NCBI GenBank assembly: GCA_944320605.1 | Contig: CALUIE010000019.1 | Location: forward strand, 1-40,359 | Reading direction: 5' to 3' | DNA: 40,359 bases | From: an uncultured Phocaeicola sp. | GTDB taxonomy: Bacteria; Bacteroidota; Bacteroidia; Bacteroidales; Bacteroidaceae | Position numbers and translations under genes: made by a program | The notes under the pieces: generated by a model | Seen by the model: only the letters and a program-made list of their open reading frames with translations | What the model was told of the DNA's origin: nothing | Database searches by the model: none | Shown here: piece by piece, positions 8,697-18,009 of the stretch | How the letters are laid out: each line of letters starts with the position of its first letter | Position numbering within the stretch: the first letter of the stretch is position 1

Positions 8697-9680
8697 TTAT
8701 ATCTTTCTTTTGATATACCACCTCAAAAGCATTTCAGTTATATAAAATCCACAATATTTATTAACCAAGGCAACTTTAGCTACTTTAGGATTAGTTGTAT
8801 ATTTCAGCAACCATTTTAATTTCATCAGTTCATTTCGTTTATTCTTACGGACACCTTCAGGTAAAGATGAAAGTTTAGCTAATAGAATACAAAACTCATA
8901 AGCAAGGAATGAATATAAAGCTTCATTTGCCTTCGTGGAGAAACTCCTTTTTTCTATTTTATCTATTTCCTGGTTGATTATGTTGTACAAATCTTGAAAG
9001 TTTGAAACGCCGAAACTCGAAGTAATACTGTTAGGAACATTCTTTCTATATGCATATATATATTCATTAACAAATATACACTTGTTGCACTTATCAAGTA
9101 CATCAATGAACCACGGTATGTCTTCACTTTTTATTCCTTTAATAAAATTCAAATTTGACTTATTAATAAATTCCAAAGAAATAACTTTCAGACAAGCACT
9201 CATCGGGAAAGTACCTGACGAAACTAATTTGTATAATACCGTATTTTTATCTATAGGATTAGATAAACTTATATCATAAGGAGTATTTTTCACATAAGCA
9301 TTACTTTCACTATAATAATGAGAACAATTAAAACCTAAGAAATCACACTCTGGATATTTATTAAGGATTTCAATTAATCTTTCCAACGAATTATTACCTA
9401 TCCAAAAATCGTCTCCATCAACAAAAATTACATATTCACCTTTTGCCAATTTCACCCCTTCATTTCGTGCATCTGACAAACCGCCATTTGGTTTATGTAT
9501 AACCTTGACTCTACTATCTAAATTAGCAAATTCATCACAAATTTTTGGACTATTATCCGTTGAACCATCATCAACTAAAATAACTTCAAAATCACTATAT
9601 GTCTGAGATAAAATACTATTAACACACTCTTTGATGTAATTTTGTATATTATAAACAGGAATTATAAAACTTATCTTCAT
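8697..9680 (-). CDS. Glycosyltransferase family 2 (GT-A)
   Basis: This is a 327-residue family 2 glycosyltransferase. It opens with SFIIPVYNIQNYIKECVNSI, has the nucleotide-binding VDDGSTDNSP (36-45), the GGLSDARNEG loop (66-75) and the metal-binding VDGDD near 89-93. The C-terminal part is basic with hydrophobic stretches and may touch the membrane. It would add one sugar of the repeat unit in the cytoplasm; donor and acceptor cannot be read from the sequence. A 69-base gap separates it from the glycosyltransferase gene upstream. Confidence 0.88.
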   Translation of the reverse strand: MKISFIIPVYNIQNYIKECVNSILSQTYSDFEVILVDDGSTDNSPKICDEFANLDSRVKVIHKPNGGLSDARNEGVKLAKGEYVIFVDGDDFWIGNNSLERLIEILNKYPECDFLGFNCSHYYSESNAYVKNTPYDISLSNPIDKNTVLYKLVSSGTFPMSACLKVISLEFINKSNLNFIKGIKSEDIPWFIDVLDKCNKCIFVNEYIYAYRKNVPNSITSSFGVSNFQDLYNIINQEIDKIEKRSFSTKANEALYSFLAYEFCILLAKLSSLPEGVRKNKRNELMKLKWLLKYTTNPKVAKVALVNKYCGFYITEMLLRWYIKRKI

Positions 9681-9749
9681 AGATTATATTGTAAATTAAA
9701 TAAAAGTATAAAAAGATTTTTGTACATTATGACCCACTACATTATATAA

Positions 9750-10856
9750 TTATAAAATATTACTTCCAGAATATAAATTCATCAATGAATCAACTGTATA
9801 ACGAATATCCAAACCATTATCTATTACTTCCATTGTTCGCTTACCTCGTTTTGAATCATTGATAAATTCACTTGCGGCATCAGCCCAATTATTCTTGTTA
9901 TTTAATGGCAAATATCTAACAGCGGAACCGAAATCTAATTCCTTTGTAATTCTATCTGATAAAAGTACAGGTAATCCGGAAGCCATTGCTTCAACTGCAA
10001 CCACAGGAAAACCTTCATACAAAGAAGGCATGATCAATAGATCAAAGGCCTGTAACAAACGATTAACATCATCCCGTTTACCTAAACACAATACATCACT
10101 TTCAAGATTATCATCTACAATTTTTCTTTTAAGGTTATCCATTTCCCCACCATCACCTACAACGACTAATATCGAATTACTTATTTTTTCTTTTATAGAT
10201 TTGAATATATCCACACCATAAAGAACATTTTTCTCAGGAGAAATACGTCCAACAATGCCGACAACAAATTTATTCTCAAGATTTAATGACGCTATCACCT
10301 CATGCCTTATTTTCTCATTGTATTTATAATGTTCTACATCAACCGAATTGGGTAAGATAATTGATTTGCGTCTTAACATATTAATCCGACCAAACACATA
10401 ATCACCCGCCATTTTCCCACAAGCTATCATCGATGTAGAATAATAAGAATTTAAAAAGAAACCTATCACTCTTTTCAATTTTTCCCTTATAGATTCACCT
10501 TTATTTACTGCTGTATGAGCATGAGCTATTCTAACTTTTACTCCACAACGCTTAGCTACCCGGAGTGCAACCCATGAAGTATAATTTCCATGAACATGGA
10601 CTATATCATACTTATTTTTATATATCAAAGTTTCTATATCCTTTTCAAATTGTTTTCTATTGGCTGATTTTAAAGCTATCTTATAAATATTCGCACCCAA
10701 ATCTCTCAAATGTTCTCCATTAATTCCATTAGTATTTGTAGTGACTGCTATATCAAAACTGACAGCATTCCGATTGATAAATCTGTAATAATTTAAGATG
10801 ACGCTCGAAACGCCTCCTACATCCACAGAGCCGGTTATATGTAATACCTTTATCAT
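9750..10856 (-). CDS. Glycosyltransferase family 4
   Basis: This is a GT-B glycosyltransferase of 368 residues. It starts with HITGSVDVGGVSSVILNYY, the usual acceptor-domain opening of this family. VGIVGRISPEKN near 200-211 begins the donor domain, and PSLYEGFPVVAVEAMASGLP near 278-297 keeps both glutamates of the E-x7-E motif, unlike the other GT4 in this locus. It belongs to the central set of three repeat-unit glycosyltransferases. The linkage formed is unknown. Confidence 0.88.
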   Translation of the reverse strand: MIKVLHITGSVDVGGVSSVILNYYRFINRNAVSFDIAVTTNTNGINGEHLRDLGANIYKIALKSANRKQFEKDIETLIYKNKYDIVHVHGNYTSWVALRVAKRCGVKVRIAHAHTAVNKGESIREKLKRVIGFFLNSYYSTSMIACGKMAGDYVFGRINMLRRKSIILPNSVDVEHYKYNEKIRHEVIASLNLENKFVVGIVGRISPEKNVLYGVDIFKSIKEKISNSILVVVGDGGEMDNLKRKIVDDNLESDVLCLGKRDDVNRLLQAFDLLIMPSLYEGFPVVAVEAMASGLPVLLSDRITKELDFGSAVRYLPLNNKNNWADAASEFINDSKRGKRTMEVIDNGLDIRYTVDSLMNLYSGSNIL

Positions 10857-10910
10857 GTTATATAGTTTTATTCTTTAATAGTAATAAATATCTCATGATA
10901 CGTTAATAAA

Positions 10911-11783
10911 TCAAGATATGTATTTAGCTAACTTTTGAGTAAACCACAACGCCACTTCCTTTAATATTTCCCCATTCTTATACATATATGAAATATATAT
11001 TATAAGTTTTCTTATGCCATAATGTTTAAGTATAAACAAAATCAAGTTTGGTGAAATTGTTGTAACCCCATTTTTACCTTTGTTTCTTTTTCTTAAAAAT
11101 GAATTAACCCTTAAATTAAGCTTTAAATAATCCATTGTTCTATCAAAACTTCTGACAGAACGTGTTATACTGTTATTGTTTGATACAGTATAATGATAAA
11201 GCCTATCTTCAATTATCAATATTTTATTAGCTGAGAAGTTGGCTTTTAAACTAAACATAGCATCATTTCCTACAGGTATTTCCTCAAACATTATATTATT
11301 ATTTATTATAAACTCACGAGAAAACACTTTATTCCATGGAGCCCAGATTAATCTGACATTATCTTCAGAACCGTTTTCATGAAAATATTTATAGTATATT
11401 CTATTAATATTTGAATTTGATTCTTCTTTTATGTTAAAAAATAATATGTCTATATCATCTGACAGTTTCTTGTCTAATATTTCAATGAATGATTCTTCAT
11501 AATAATCATCCGAATCAGCAAACAAAACCCATATACCTTTGGCTTTTTCCAGTCCAAGATTTCTTGCATGTCCTGCTCCTTTACAGTCTTTGTTAAATAT
11601 TAAGACAAGATTCTTTCTTCCGTTACAAGGGAAATTATTAAAATCGACTATTTTCTCATCACTATCATCATCAACAACTATTATTTCTATATCATCTGCT
11701 TCTGGAATAGATTTAATACATCTTTCCAATAGATCTGGAGTATTTTTATGCGGTATAATTATAGAATATTTTATATCATTCAT
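10911..11783 (-). CDS. Glycosyltransferase family 2
   Basis: This is a family 2 glycosyltransferase of 290 residues. SIIIPHKNTPDLLERCIKSI is the N-terminal strand, IIVVDDDSDE is the nucleotide-binding turn, KGAGHARNLGLEKAKG follows, and the DXD-like FADSDDYYEE lies near residue 90. The C-terminal 100 residues have low similarity to anything I recognise and are very A/T-rich in coding. The start is the ATG at 11781-11783; the codon before it is GTG. The upstream gene ends 36 bases away. Confidence 0.85.
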   Translation of the reverse strand: MNDIKYSIIIPHKNTPDLLERCIKSIPEADDIEIIVVDDDSDEKIVDFNNFPCNGRKNLVLIFNKDCKGAGHARNLGLEKAKGIWVLFADSDDYYEESFIEILDKKLSDDIDILFFNIKEESNSNINRIYYKYFHENGSEDNVRLIWAPWNKVFSREFIINNNIMFEEIPVGNDAMFSLKANFSANKILIIEDRLYHYTVSNNNSITRSVRSFDRTMDYLKLNLRVNSFLRKRNKGKNGVTTISPNLILFILKHYGIRKLIIYISYMYKNGEILKEVALWFTQKLAKYIS

Positions 11784-11819
11784 CACAATAAACCTTTAAA
11801 CATTTCTAATAACTAACAT

Positions 11820-12974
11820 TTAATCTTTCTGACTCCATATCAATTGCCACATCCTCATCGTTTCTTCCTTAATCTTAGGTACTGTATTATAAAGTGAGAT
11901 GCGGATTTTTTCGTTTTCCTGGGGAGACAAATACTCCGTTACTTTATTTATACATTTATTTATATCAGAAATATCCAAAACACAATCTGCCAATCCATAA
12001 TCCTTGTACAATTCAGCATATTTATGACTCCAGCTTGTGGACAAACAGGGAACTGAAGAATTAAGAGCCGATACCACACCATGGAAGCGGGAAGATATAC
12101 ATAAATATGAACTTGCTATCAGTCCCTTGACTTCCAATGCATTCAATCCGGTTACCACCTCAATAGAACCTGCCAGGCTTTCTTTGCATTTGTAAGCCAA
12201 TGCCTCATCGCCTTTACCTTCATGATTTAATATATAAACAGGACGACCCACCTTCGATGCTGATTTAATTACCCCAACCAATAAATCAATATATTTTTGA
12301 AGGGAAATAATTCCTTTATCAATCATCCTAAGATTTGGTATTATACAAATCCCATTTTTTAAATGATTGAAGCTTTGAGGAAAAACACCTTCAACCAATG
12401 ATGTGAAATCAGTATATTTCTTAATTTTACTTGTGTCCACTCCATTTTCCAATAAATAATTAAGTGAGATATTCTCGCGTGGCATTATTATATCGGCATA
12501 TTTATTTAATATGGAGAACTCCATCTTTGTATTTGGTAAATCTGCCGGGCCGAAGGCTTGCGGCAAAAGAACAATTTTCGTATTCTGCTTTTTATATCTA
12601 TTTAAATAGAACTCTAAGTTCTTTACCGATACCTTTGTTGGATTCCATTGATCAGAATAAGCAAAACCACTTGCATCAATAAAATAATCTGCTTTACTGA
12701 CAGGCCATATATCTAAAAACCAATTATTATAAATATGCAGTCTAAGCAAAATACCGCCAATATGAAATTTAGCCATAAACCTTTTTAATTTGGCATAAGG
12801 CTTATATTTCACTTGAACGTTTGTGTGTAGATAATCCAATCCTTGTCTGACTGCAAAAATAGGTACAAACACTTCAGCATTAGGATATTTTCTTTCTATT
12901 TCCTGCAATATTGCATAAAGCATCAGCTCTGCACCTTTATTATTTGTTTCTATACCTGATAGTACTATCCTCAT
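11820..12974 (-). CDS. Polysaccharide pyruvyl transferase family protein (WcaK-like)
   Basis: This is a 384-residue protein of the polysaccharide pyruvyl transferase family. The N-terminus GIETNNKGAELMLYAILQEI is the family's first glycine-rich segment, and the C-terminal SSRFHGVVSALNSSVPCLS carries the conserved SxRFHG. Members add a ketal pyruvate to a sugar from phosphoenolpyruvate, giving a negative charge to the polymer. In Bacteroidetes it is often paired, as here, with the Fe-S F420-dehydrogenase-like protein encoded 13 bases upstream. The role of that pairing is not settled, so the reaction is a family-level call. Confidence 0.85.
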   Translation of the reverse strand: MRIVLSGIETNNKGAELMLYAILQEIERKYPNAEVFVPIFAVRQGLDYLHTNVQVKYKPYAKLKRFMAKFHIGGILLRLHIYNNWFLDIWPVSKADYFIDASGFAYSDQWNPTKVSVKNLEFYLNRYKKQNTKIVLLPQAFGPADLPNTKMEFSILNKYADIIMPRENISLNYLLENGVDTSKIKKYTDFTSLVEGVFPQSFNHLKNGICIIPNLRMIDKGIISLQKYIDLLVGVIKSASKVGRPVYILNHEGKGDEALAYKCKESLAGSIEVVTGLNALEVKGLIASSYLCISSRFHGVVSALNSSVPCLSTSWSHKYAELYKDYGLADCVLDISDINKCINKVTEYLSPQENEKIRISLYNTVPKIKEETMRMWQLIWSQKD

Positions 12975-12987
12975 TATTCTTAAGATT

Positions 12988-14301
12988 TTATGGTTTTATT
13001 AATCTTTTTATTTTCCTTAAAATGCGTATAACAAACAAGTTGTTAAATTTTTGCCGTTTCATATTTTCCTCAATAATCATTCTGGCTTTTCCTATCAATT
13101 CTTCTTTAGATAGGTTCTCATTATCGAGAAAACCTTTCAGATTATTGATAGCTGACAGCTTTTCATTGTCAGATATATCGCTGACATCATTCTGTTTGTA
13201 AAGATATGAGTCTGTTTTAGGAAGAGGTAAGGAATTTAGAGCAGAAGCATAAACAGACACACTTCTTCGTCGTTCATTGACATGTTGTCCTTTTAATAAT
13301 TCCTCAATATCAGCTGTTTTCATTGAGACTGTTCCGGAAGAAATCATATCACTCATTAATTTATCTCCTAATGAAGTACGGGTAAACACCAAAGATTCTC
13401 CCTTATTCCAATCTACATCCGACATTCCCCATGGATCACCGAATACTATATCCGAAAATGTATTGAGTTTATCATAACACACCCTACAGCGAGGAGAGGT
13501 GAACATTTCCTTTAATGCAAATCTGTAAATATTAGGCAATACTATATTTTTACCACTATTGTATTTAATTCTGATTGGAGCAGTCTTATAAGGGTAATAT
13601 TTCCCATCTGCTGAAAAATCCTTTTTTCGCCATTCTATTATCCCTGGTTCTTTTTCATTTGTATAAGACATTACTACGTCTTCCAAAGTTTCACCCAATG
13701 ACCGGTCACATATCAATCCAAGCTTGTATTTAACGTTCTTGAACTTCTTGCTTTGCCTTATCAGTGATTCAACACCTTCTATATGGCAAGGTAGTCCCAC
13801 TACAGCGACAGATCTCTTTGTAGCTGTCTGCTTCAATGCTGAGAGTATTTCTACCACAGTGTATTTTGATTTCTGTGACTCCAATAATTGGTTTGCAGAC
13901 TCTGCCACATAAGCTTCTACAACAGGATGATTTGCCGTCTTCATACGGCAAACTATTGCAGCATCTATCAGGTTATGTTCAAACAGATATATTAAGGTTG
14001 CAGTGCAAGCCCCTCCGCTTTGTGCTTCCTTATATATTTTAAAATCAGTAGCCTTACCGATATAAGCTGTTTTTATTTCTCCTATATACCTGTCTGAGAA
14101 TACAGTTTGCAGGTTATGAGAATCTATAGACGGACATACCTTTATGCAAACCTTGCACTCTATACATGAATCATTCACTTCGGCGTACATTCTCCCTAAT
14201 GAAGATGTTTTAAAGTGTATAGCATCTTCAGGACATATAGCCTTACATGCACCACAATTAGAACACAAATAAGCATCAGATACTGATTGAATATTATTCA
14301 T
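12988..14301 (-). CDS. 4Fe-4S / coenzyme F420 hydrogenase beta-subunit-like protein
   Basis: This protein of 437 residues begins with two ferredoxin-type 4Fe-4S motifs: CSNCGACKAIC with cysteines 13, 16, 19 and 23, and CIECKVCIKVC with cysteines 46, 49, 52 and 56. The remainder resembles the FrhB/FdhB family, with GLPCHIEGVESLI and FGDPWGMSDVDWNKGESLV as conserved segments. Bacteroidetes are not known to use F420, so a flavin or another carrier is more likely. Such genes are regular capsule-locus members next to pyruvyltransferases, probably carrying out a redox change on a sugar or its pyruvate-derived group. I chose the ATG at 14299-14301; a TTG two codons earlier is also open. Confidence 0.82.
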   Translation of the reverse strand: MNNIQSVSDAYLCSNCGACKAICPEDAIHFKTSSLGRMYAEVNDSCIECKVCIKVCPSIDSHNLQTVFSDRYIGEIKTAYIGKATDFKIYKEAQSGGACTATLIYLFEHNLIDAAIVCRMKTANHPVVEAYVAESANQLLESQKSKYTVVEILSALKQTATKRSVAVVGLPCHIEGVESLIRQSKKFKNVKYKLGLICDRSLGETLEDVVMSYTNEKEPGIIEWRKKDFSADGKYYPYKTAPIRIKYNSGKNIVLPNIYRFALKEMFTSPRCRVCYDKLNTFSDIVFGDPWGMSDVDWNKGESLVFTRTSLGDKLMSDMISSGTVSMKTADIEELLKGQHVNERRRSVSVYASALNSLPLPKTDSYLYKQNDVSDISDNEKLSAINNLKGFLDNENLSKEELIGKARMIIEENMKRQKFNNLFVIRILRKIKRLIKP

Positions 14302-14308
14302 ATACAAA

Positions 14309-15832
14309 TTATCTTCTAAAGTTTCTGACTTTTTCCAATATATAAAATCGTTCTGTTTTATTTAACCCTATAAAAAGAATAGTTAATATAGAAGAAAGTA
14401 TAGACATAATCGTTATTATAATAAAATTCAATATATCACTTTCAATAAATAATGAAATACATATAGGAATTATAGACGATATAGAAAAAACAGAAATAAT
14501 ATTTATATATACTTTTTTTAAAAATTTTTTCACAGACAAATCAATAAGTTTCCTCAACATATAAAGTCTACTCGCCAAACATAAATGAGATACAACAATA
14601 GCAACAATAAATATAGTTTCTGGTCTTTCGTAAAAAATTAAGATAATATATGATATAGGCAAATTCAACATCTGAATTCCTCCAACAACCAACTGGTAGT
14701 TTCTTATATTGCCAGTTGCAAGTTGTGCGGTTATCAAAGGTTTTGATATAGCCTCACTTAAAGCAAAAATAAGTATCAATCTAACAAATAATACTGTATT
14801 TTCCGGTACTGTACCTAACCACATATACAATAAATAATCCGCATTAATTATGACAGGTAATGACAAAATAAATAGTAAATAACATGCAAATCTACTACCA
14901 TTATATACTAATTTCATCATATATTCGTGGTCTCCAATAGCATAAGATCTGGTAATCTGTGGATTTACTGCTGTCATAAAATTAGTTACAAAACTATAAA
15001 TAGCAGAAAAGACCTGATATGATATACCTCGAGCCGCATTTACAGTAGTACCAAAAAACATATTCAGAATAATATTACCTCCTTGATCCCTTAATATAGC
15101 AGAAGAAGAGCCAATAAAATTCCAACCTGCAAAACTAAACATTTGTTTTATAAGTCCTTTATCCCATATAAAATTATAATTACATTCTTCAAAATTACGT
15201 TTACAATAAAAAGCATAAACAAAGCGAATTACAACAGCAATAAGACACATCAACATGGCATAAAACACAAGCCTATCTATAGGAGAAATAATAATAAAAT
15301 ATGCAATTAAAAGTTTGCCTACAACATCTAAAATACTAATATATGTAAACGCCGACATTCTTTCGTGAGCTATAATGACTGCATTATATGGTACGCTGAT
15401 CAAGTTAACAACAAAAGTTAAAATTGAAAAATGAAAAACCCAATTTGCAGCATGTAATCTATCTGGTGCTATATTCATTTTTTCATTAATAAACCATATA
15501 CCAACAATCTCCGCTATAACTACAATAAAAATTGCCAATATTATCTGTATAGTCAAAGAGGAAGAAAAAACCTTTTTCAATTTTAGTACATCATTCTTTC
15601 CTAATTCAAATGTTATAAAGCGGCTAATTGCTGAAGATAATGAACCAGATAATATGTTAAACATAGAGACAATACCTCCAACTACATTATAAATACCATA
15701 ATCATTTACACCAAGAGCCTTCAAAACGACTCTTGATGTATATAAACTTATAATTATAGTAAGAAACATTCGAAAATATAGAAGCAAAGTATTTTTCGCT
15801 ATTCTTTTATTATTTTCAGTGTTCAATGACAT
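14309..15832 (-). CDS. wzx: Wzx-type oligosaccharide flippase
   Basis: This is a 507-residue membrane protein with roughly 12-14 hydrophobic segments, of the polysaccharide transporter (PST/MATE-like) family. The N-terminal LYTSRVVLKALGVNDYGIYNVVGGIVSMF and SGSLSSAISRFITFELGK regions are typical of Bacteroidetes Wzx proteins (shown here in pieces). It would move the undecaprenyl-linked repeat unit across the inner membrane for polymerisation by the candidate polymerase at 21929-23200. The gene is A/T-rich like the glycosyltransferases. It lies 58 bases downstream of the nucleotidyltransferase gene, and its stop is seven bases from the chosen start of the Fe-S gene. Confidence 0.92.
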   Translation of the reverse strand: MSLNTENNKRIAKNTLLLYFRMFLTIIISLYTSRVVLKALGVNDYGIYNVVGGIVSMFNILSGSLSSAISRFITFELGKNDVLKLKKVFSSSLTIQIILAIFIVVIAEIVGIWFINEKMNIAPDRLHAANWVFHFSILTFVVNLISVPYNAVIIAHERMSAFTYISILDVVGKLLIAYFIIISPIDRLVFYAMLMCLIAVVIRFVYAFYCKRNFEECNYNFIWDKGLIKQMFSFAGWNFIGSSSAILRDQGGNIILNMFFGTTVNAARGISYQVFSAIYSFVTNFMTAVNPQITRSYAIGDHEYMMKLVYNGSRFACYLLFILSLPVIINADYLLYMWLGTVPENTVLFVRLILIFALSEAISKPLITAQLATGNIRNYQLVVGGIQMLNLPISYIILIFYERPETIFIVAIVVSHLCLASRLYMLRKLIDLSVKKFLKKVYINIISVFSISSIIPICISLFIESDILNFIIITIMSILSSILTILFIGLNKTERFYILEKVRNFRR

Positions 15833-15890
15833 AAATATGAATTACATATAGTTTAATAACTATCTATTTGCAAGTATTAAATTTTAAAAG

Positions 15891-16937
15891 TCACTTTCGG
15901 TGAAACTTAAATACTAACATTTTAGAAATTACAAAGTAACCATATCTAAAATATTTAAAACACCTAATCAAAACTCTTAAATAGACATATAAACAACATC
16001 TCTCCTTACGATACATCAATTCTTTATGACCGCAGTCTCCTTGTAAAAACAAATCCTTTTCTAAAAAATATATGTCTTTAAGATTTGTTTTCTTCTTTAT
16101 TATATCAGCGAAAACTAAATTATCATCTAATATTAGTTTGTTGGCTAGTTCATTGAATAAATTAACAAAATAAGCTAACTTATTTTCTTTAATATATTTA
16201 TTCAAATAAGTCATATCTATATTATGACAATTATTATAAAAAAACATTACCCAGTCACAAATATGCCTAAAGCCTAATCCTGGACCTATCAAGTGAGTCA
16301 CAGAATGAATTAATGATAATATAGCGGTTGTTGTTTCATCAAGAGTTTTAAACTTAATACCTGAATATTCAACTTCCAATATTCTATATTGGTTTAATTT
16401 CTTAAAAGAAGAGCTGATTACATGATGATGCAATTCTATAAGTACTCCTTTATAATAAAATTTATGATGTTTTTCTGTTTCAAACATCTCATAACCTAAA
16501 TCAGAAACAAACTTCAATGATTTTTCATAATTGTCAGGTATAAACAAGTCTATATCTCCGCATATCCGCAAATCTGGCTCTGGATATAAAACAGCTGATG
16601 AAAATCCTTTCATTACTACGGGATATATTCCATTTGTTTCAAATATGTGCAATAATTCGGATAATATATTGAGTTTCTTTTTGTTTTCCTGACGGATATA
16701 ATTAGCCTTCGCGGCCCAAACAAGATATATATTTTGGGGAGGTCTGCAATCTGATGGCAGCTCACTTAAAGCCGGATAACATACTCCTAAAAGAGCCTGT
16801 TTCTGGGCTGTGTTCATCACCTTAAACCATACCGATTCATCAATATTTCTAAACAGATTAGAATCCGGTACTTTATTCCATAATGCAGAACGTAAAAGTT
16901 CAAGAAACAGTTCATGATGTAAAGGACGTTTATACAT
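15891..16937 (-). CDS. Family 5 nucleotidyltransferase-like protein (NTP_transf_5)
   Basis: This 348-residue protein resembles the uncharacterised nucleotidyltransferase family that accompanies PqqD- and HprK-like proteins in bacterial peptide-modification clusters. The core motif is visible as VVMKGFSSAVLYPEPDLR followed by CGDIDLFIP: a G-x-S-like loop, then the D-x-D metal site typical of polymerase-beta-type nucleotidyltransferases. The start is the ATG at 16935-16937, five bases after the wza stop; a GTG at 17000 would overlap wza by 58 bases. It is the fifth gene of a tight block: peptide, lipoprotein, PqqD-like, wza, nucleotidyltransferase. The substrate is unknown; modification of the small peptide or of a protein is an inference from context. 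Confidence 0.75.
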   Translation of the reverse strand: MYKRPLHHELFLELLRSALWNKVPDSNLFRNIDESVWFKVMNTAQKQALLGVCYPALSELPSDCRPPQNIYLVWAAKANYIRQENKKKLNILSELLHIFETNGIYPVVMKGFSSAVLYPEPDLRICGDIDLFIPDNYEKSLKFVSDLGYEMFETEKHHKFYYKGVLIELHHHVISSSFKKLNQYRILEVEYSGIKFKTLDETTTAILSLIHSVTHLIGPGLGFRHICDWVMFFYNNCHNIDMTYLNKYIKENKLAYFVNLFNELANKLILDDNLVFADIIKKKTNLKDIYFLEKDLFLQGDCGHKELMYRKERCCLYVYLRVLIRCFKYFRYGYFVISKMLVFKFHRK

Positions 16938-16942
16938 TCTTT

Positions 16943-17719
16943 CTATCGCAAAAACAACACAGATGCCACAGACAAAGAAACGGATATAATGGATATCCAC
17001 AAACTTACATTACTGAAGATTCCACTTTGCGAAGATTTTGCCTTATTAGGTTCGACATACACCACATCATTCTGTTGCAAATAAAAACATGGTGAGTCGA
17101 ATATATCAGAAGAGCGCAAATCATGATAAGTTACTACCCTTTTTCCGTCTGTCTCCCTAATAACAGCAACTTTATCACGCTTACCATTAATAGTAAGATC
17201 ACCTGCTTTACTAATGGCATCAAGTATAGTTATACGTTCACTTTCAATCTCATAACAACCAGGATTTTTAACTTCTCCCAATACTGAAACCTTGAAATTC
17301 AGGAACTGCACTGTTACTATCGGATCTTTTACATAATCATTCTTTATTAAGGAAGTCTCAATATATTCAACAAGTTCCTTACGTGTCATCCCCTCTACTT
17401 TTATTTTCCCTAATACAGGGAAATTTATGAATCCATCAACTCCAACGGTATATGACAATACTTTTTGACTTCCTGAAGCTGAAGCCCCGGATACTGACAC
17501 ATTTACTATAGGAGAATTAAAAACTTTCACAAGTTCAGGGTTCTTGCTTGTAACTACTATGGATAATACATCATCCTTTTTTATCTTTAACTCATAGTCA
17601 TCCGTTACCATGCTTTCATTTCTCACATCAGCATCCTGAAAATAAATAACTCTTTTAGGAGCCATACAAGAGGAGAAGAACAAAATTAAAAGTATATAAG
17701 TATATTGTAATGGTCGCAT
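16943..17719 (-). CDS. wza: Wza-type polysaccharide export lipoprotein
   Basis: This is the outer-membrane polysaccharide export protein of 258 residues. The lipobox LFFSSC puts the lipidated cysteine at residue 18. The Poly_export domain follows (LKIKKDDVLSIVVTSKNPELV and GVDGFINFPVLGKIKVEGMTR), then an SLBB domain with VSVLGEVKNPGCYEIESERITILDAI (cited in parts). A hydrophobic helix near the C-terminus (about 238-256) could cross the outer membrane. It is shorter than E. coli Wza, as is normal in Bacteroidetes. It sits between the PqqD-like and nucleotidyltransferase genes with gaps of four and five bases, so those proteins are made together with the exporter. Confidence 0.92.
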   Translation of the reverse strand: MRPLQYTYILLILFFSSCMAPKRVIYFQDADVRNESMVTDDYELKIKKDDVLSIVVTSKNPELVKVFNSPIVNVSVSGASASGSQKVLSYTVGVDGFINFPVLGKIKVEGMTRKELVEYIETSLIKNDYVKDPIVTVQFLNFKVSVLGEVKNPGCYEIESERITILDAISKAGDLTINGKRDKVAVIRETDGKRVVTYHDLRSSDIFDSPCFYLQQNDVVYVEPNKAKSSQSGIFSNVSLWISIISVSLSVASVLFLR

Positions 17720-17723
17720 AATT

Positions 17724-18008
17724 TTATCTTACAAGGGCTTTACGCTTATCAAGTTCAGAAATAAATTCATCTATATCTGCATATAGTTCTTCCTTTGATA
17801 TATCGTACATTCTATATAGATGGTCAAAGATTTCATCACGGGTTGATGACCTTTTTTCTATAAAAGACACTATATCGTATGCTGTTTCGTTAAGAACAAT
17901 TATCTCTGTCAAATCTACACCACCGGATTCATCACAAGGCAGAAGGACATGGTCTTCCCCTACCTTGCTCAACATGTATGACGGGGTAAGCATTATCTTT
18001 TCTACCAT
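17724..18008 (-). CDS. PqqD-like RRE-domain protein (94 aa)
   Basis: This small winged-helix protein of 94 residues is of the PqqD type. The beta hairpin at the start, the LNETAYDIVSFIEK segment (LNxTAxxIW-like) and the helical C-terminus with EELYADIDEFISELDKR match the family, which binds the leader part of precursor peptides (RiPP recognition element). In PQQ synthesis it carries PqqA to PqqE; in lasso clusters it is the B1 protein. Here no radical-SAM, protease or cyclase partner is present. The nearest candidate ligand is the 59-residue YxxPxL peptide encoded at 19268-19447, two genes upstream. It begins one base after the lipoprotein stop, so translation is probably coupled. Confidence 0.85.
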   Translation of the reverse strand: MVEKIMLTPSYMLSKVGEDHVLLPCDESGGVDLTEIIVLNETAYDIVSFIEKRSSTRDEIFDHLYRMYDISKEELYADIDEFISELDKRKALVR

Positions 18009-18009
18009 C

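Noticed and set aside
12988..14301. True F420-dependent hydrogenase subunit
   Set aside because: Bacteroidales are not known to make F420, and no hydrogenase partner subunits are encoded; the family name reflects ancestry only.
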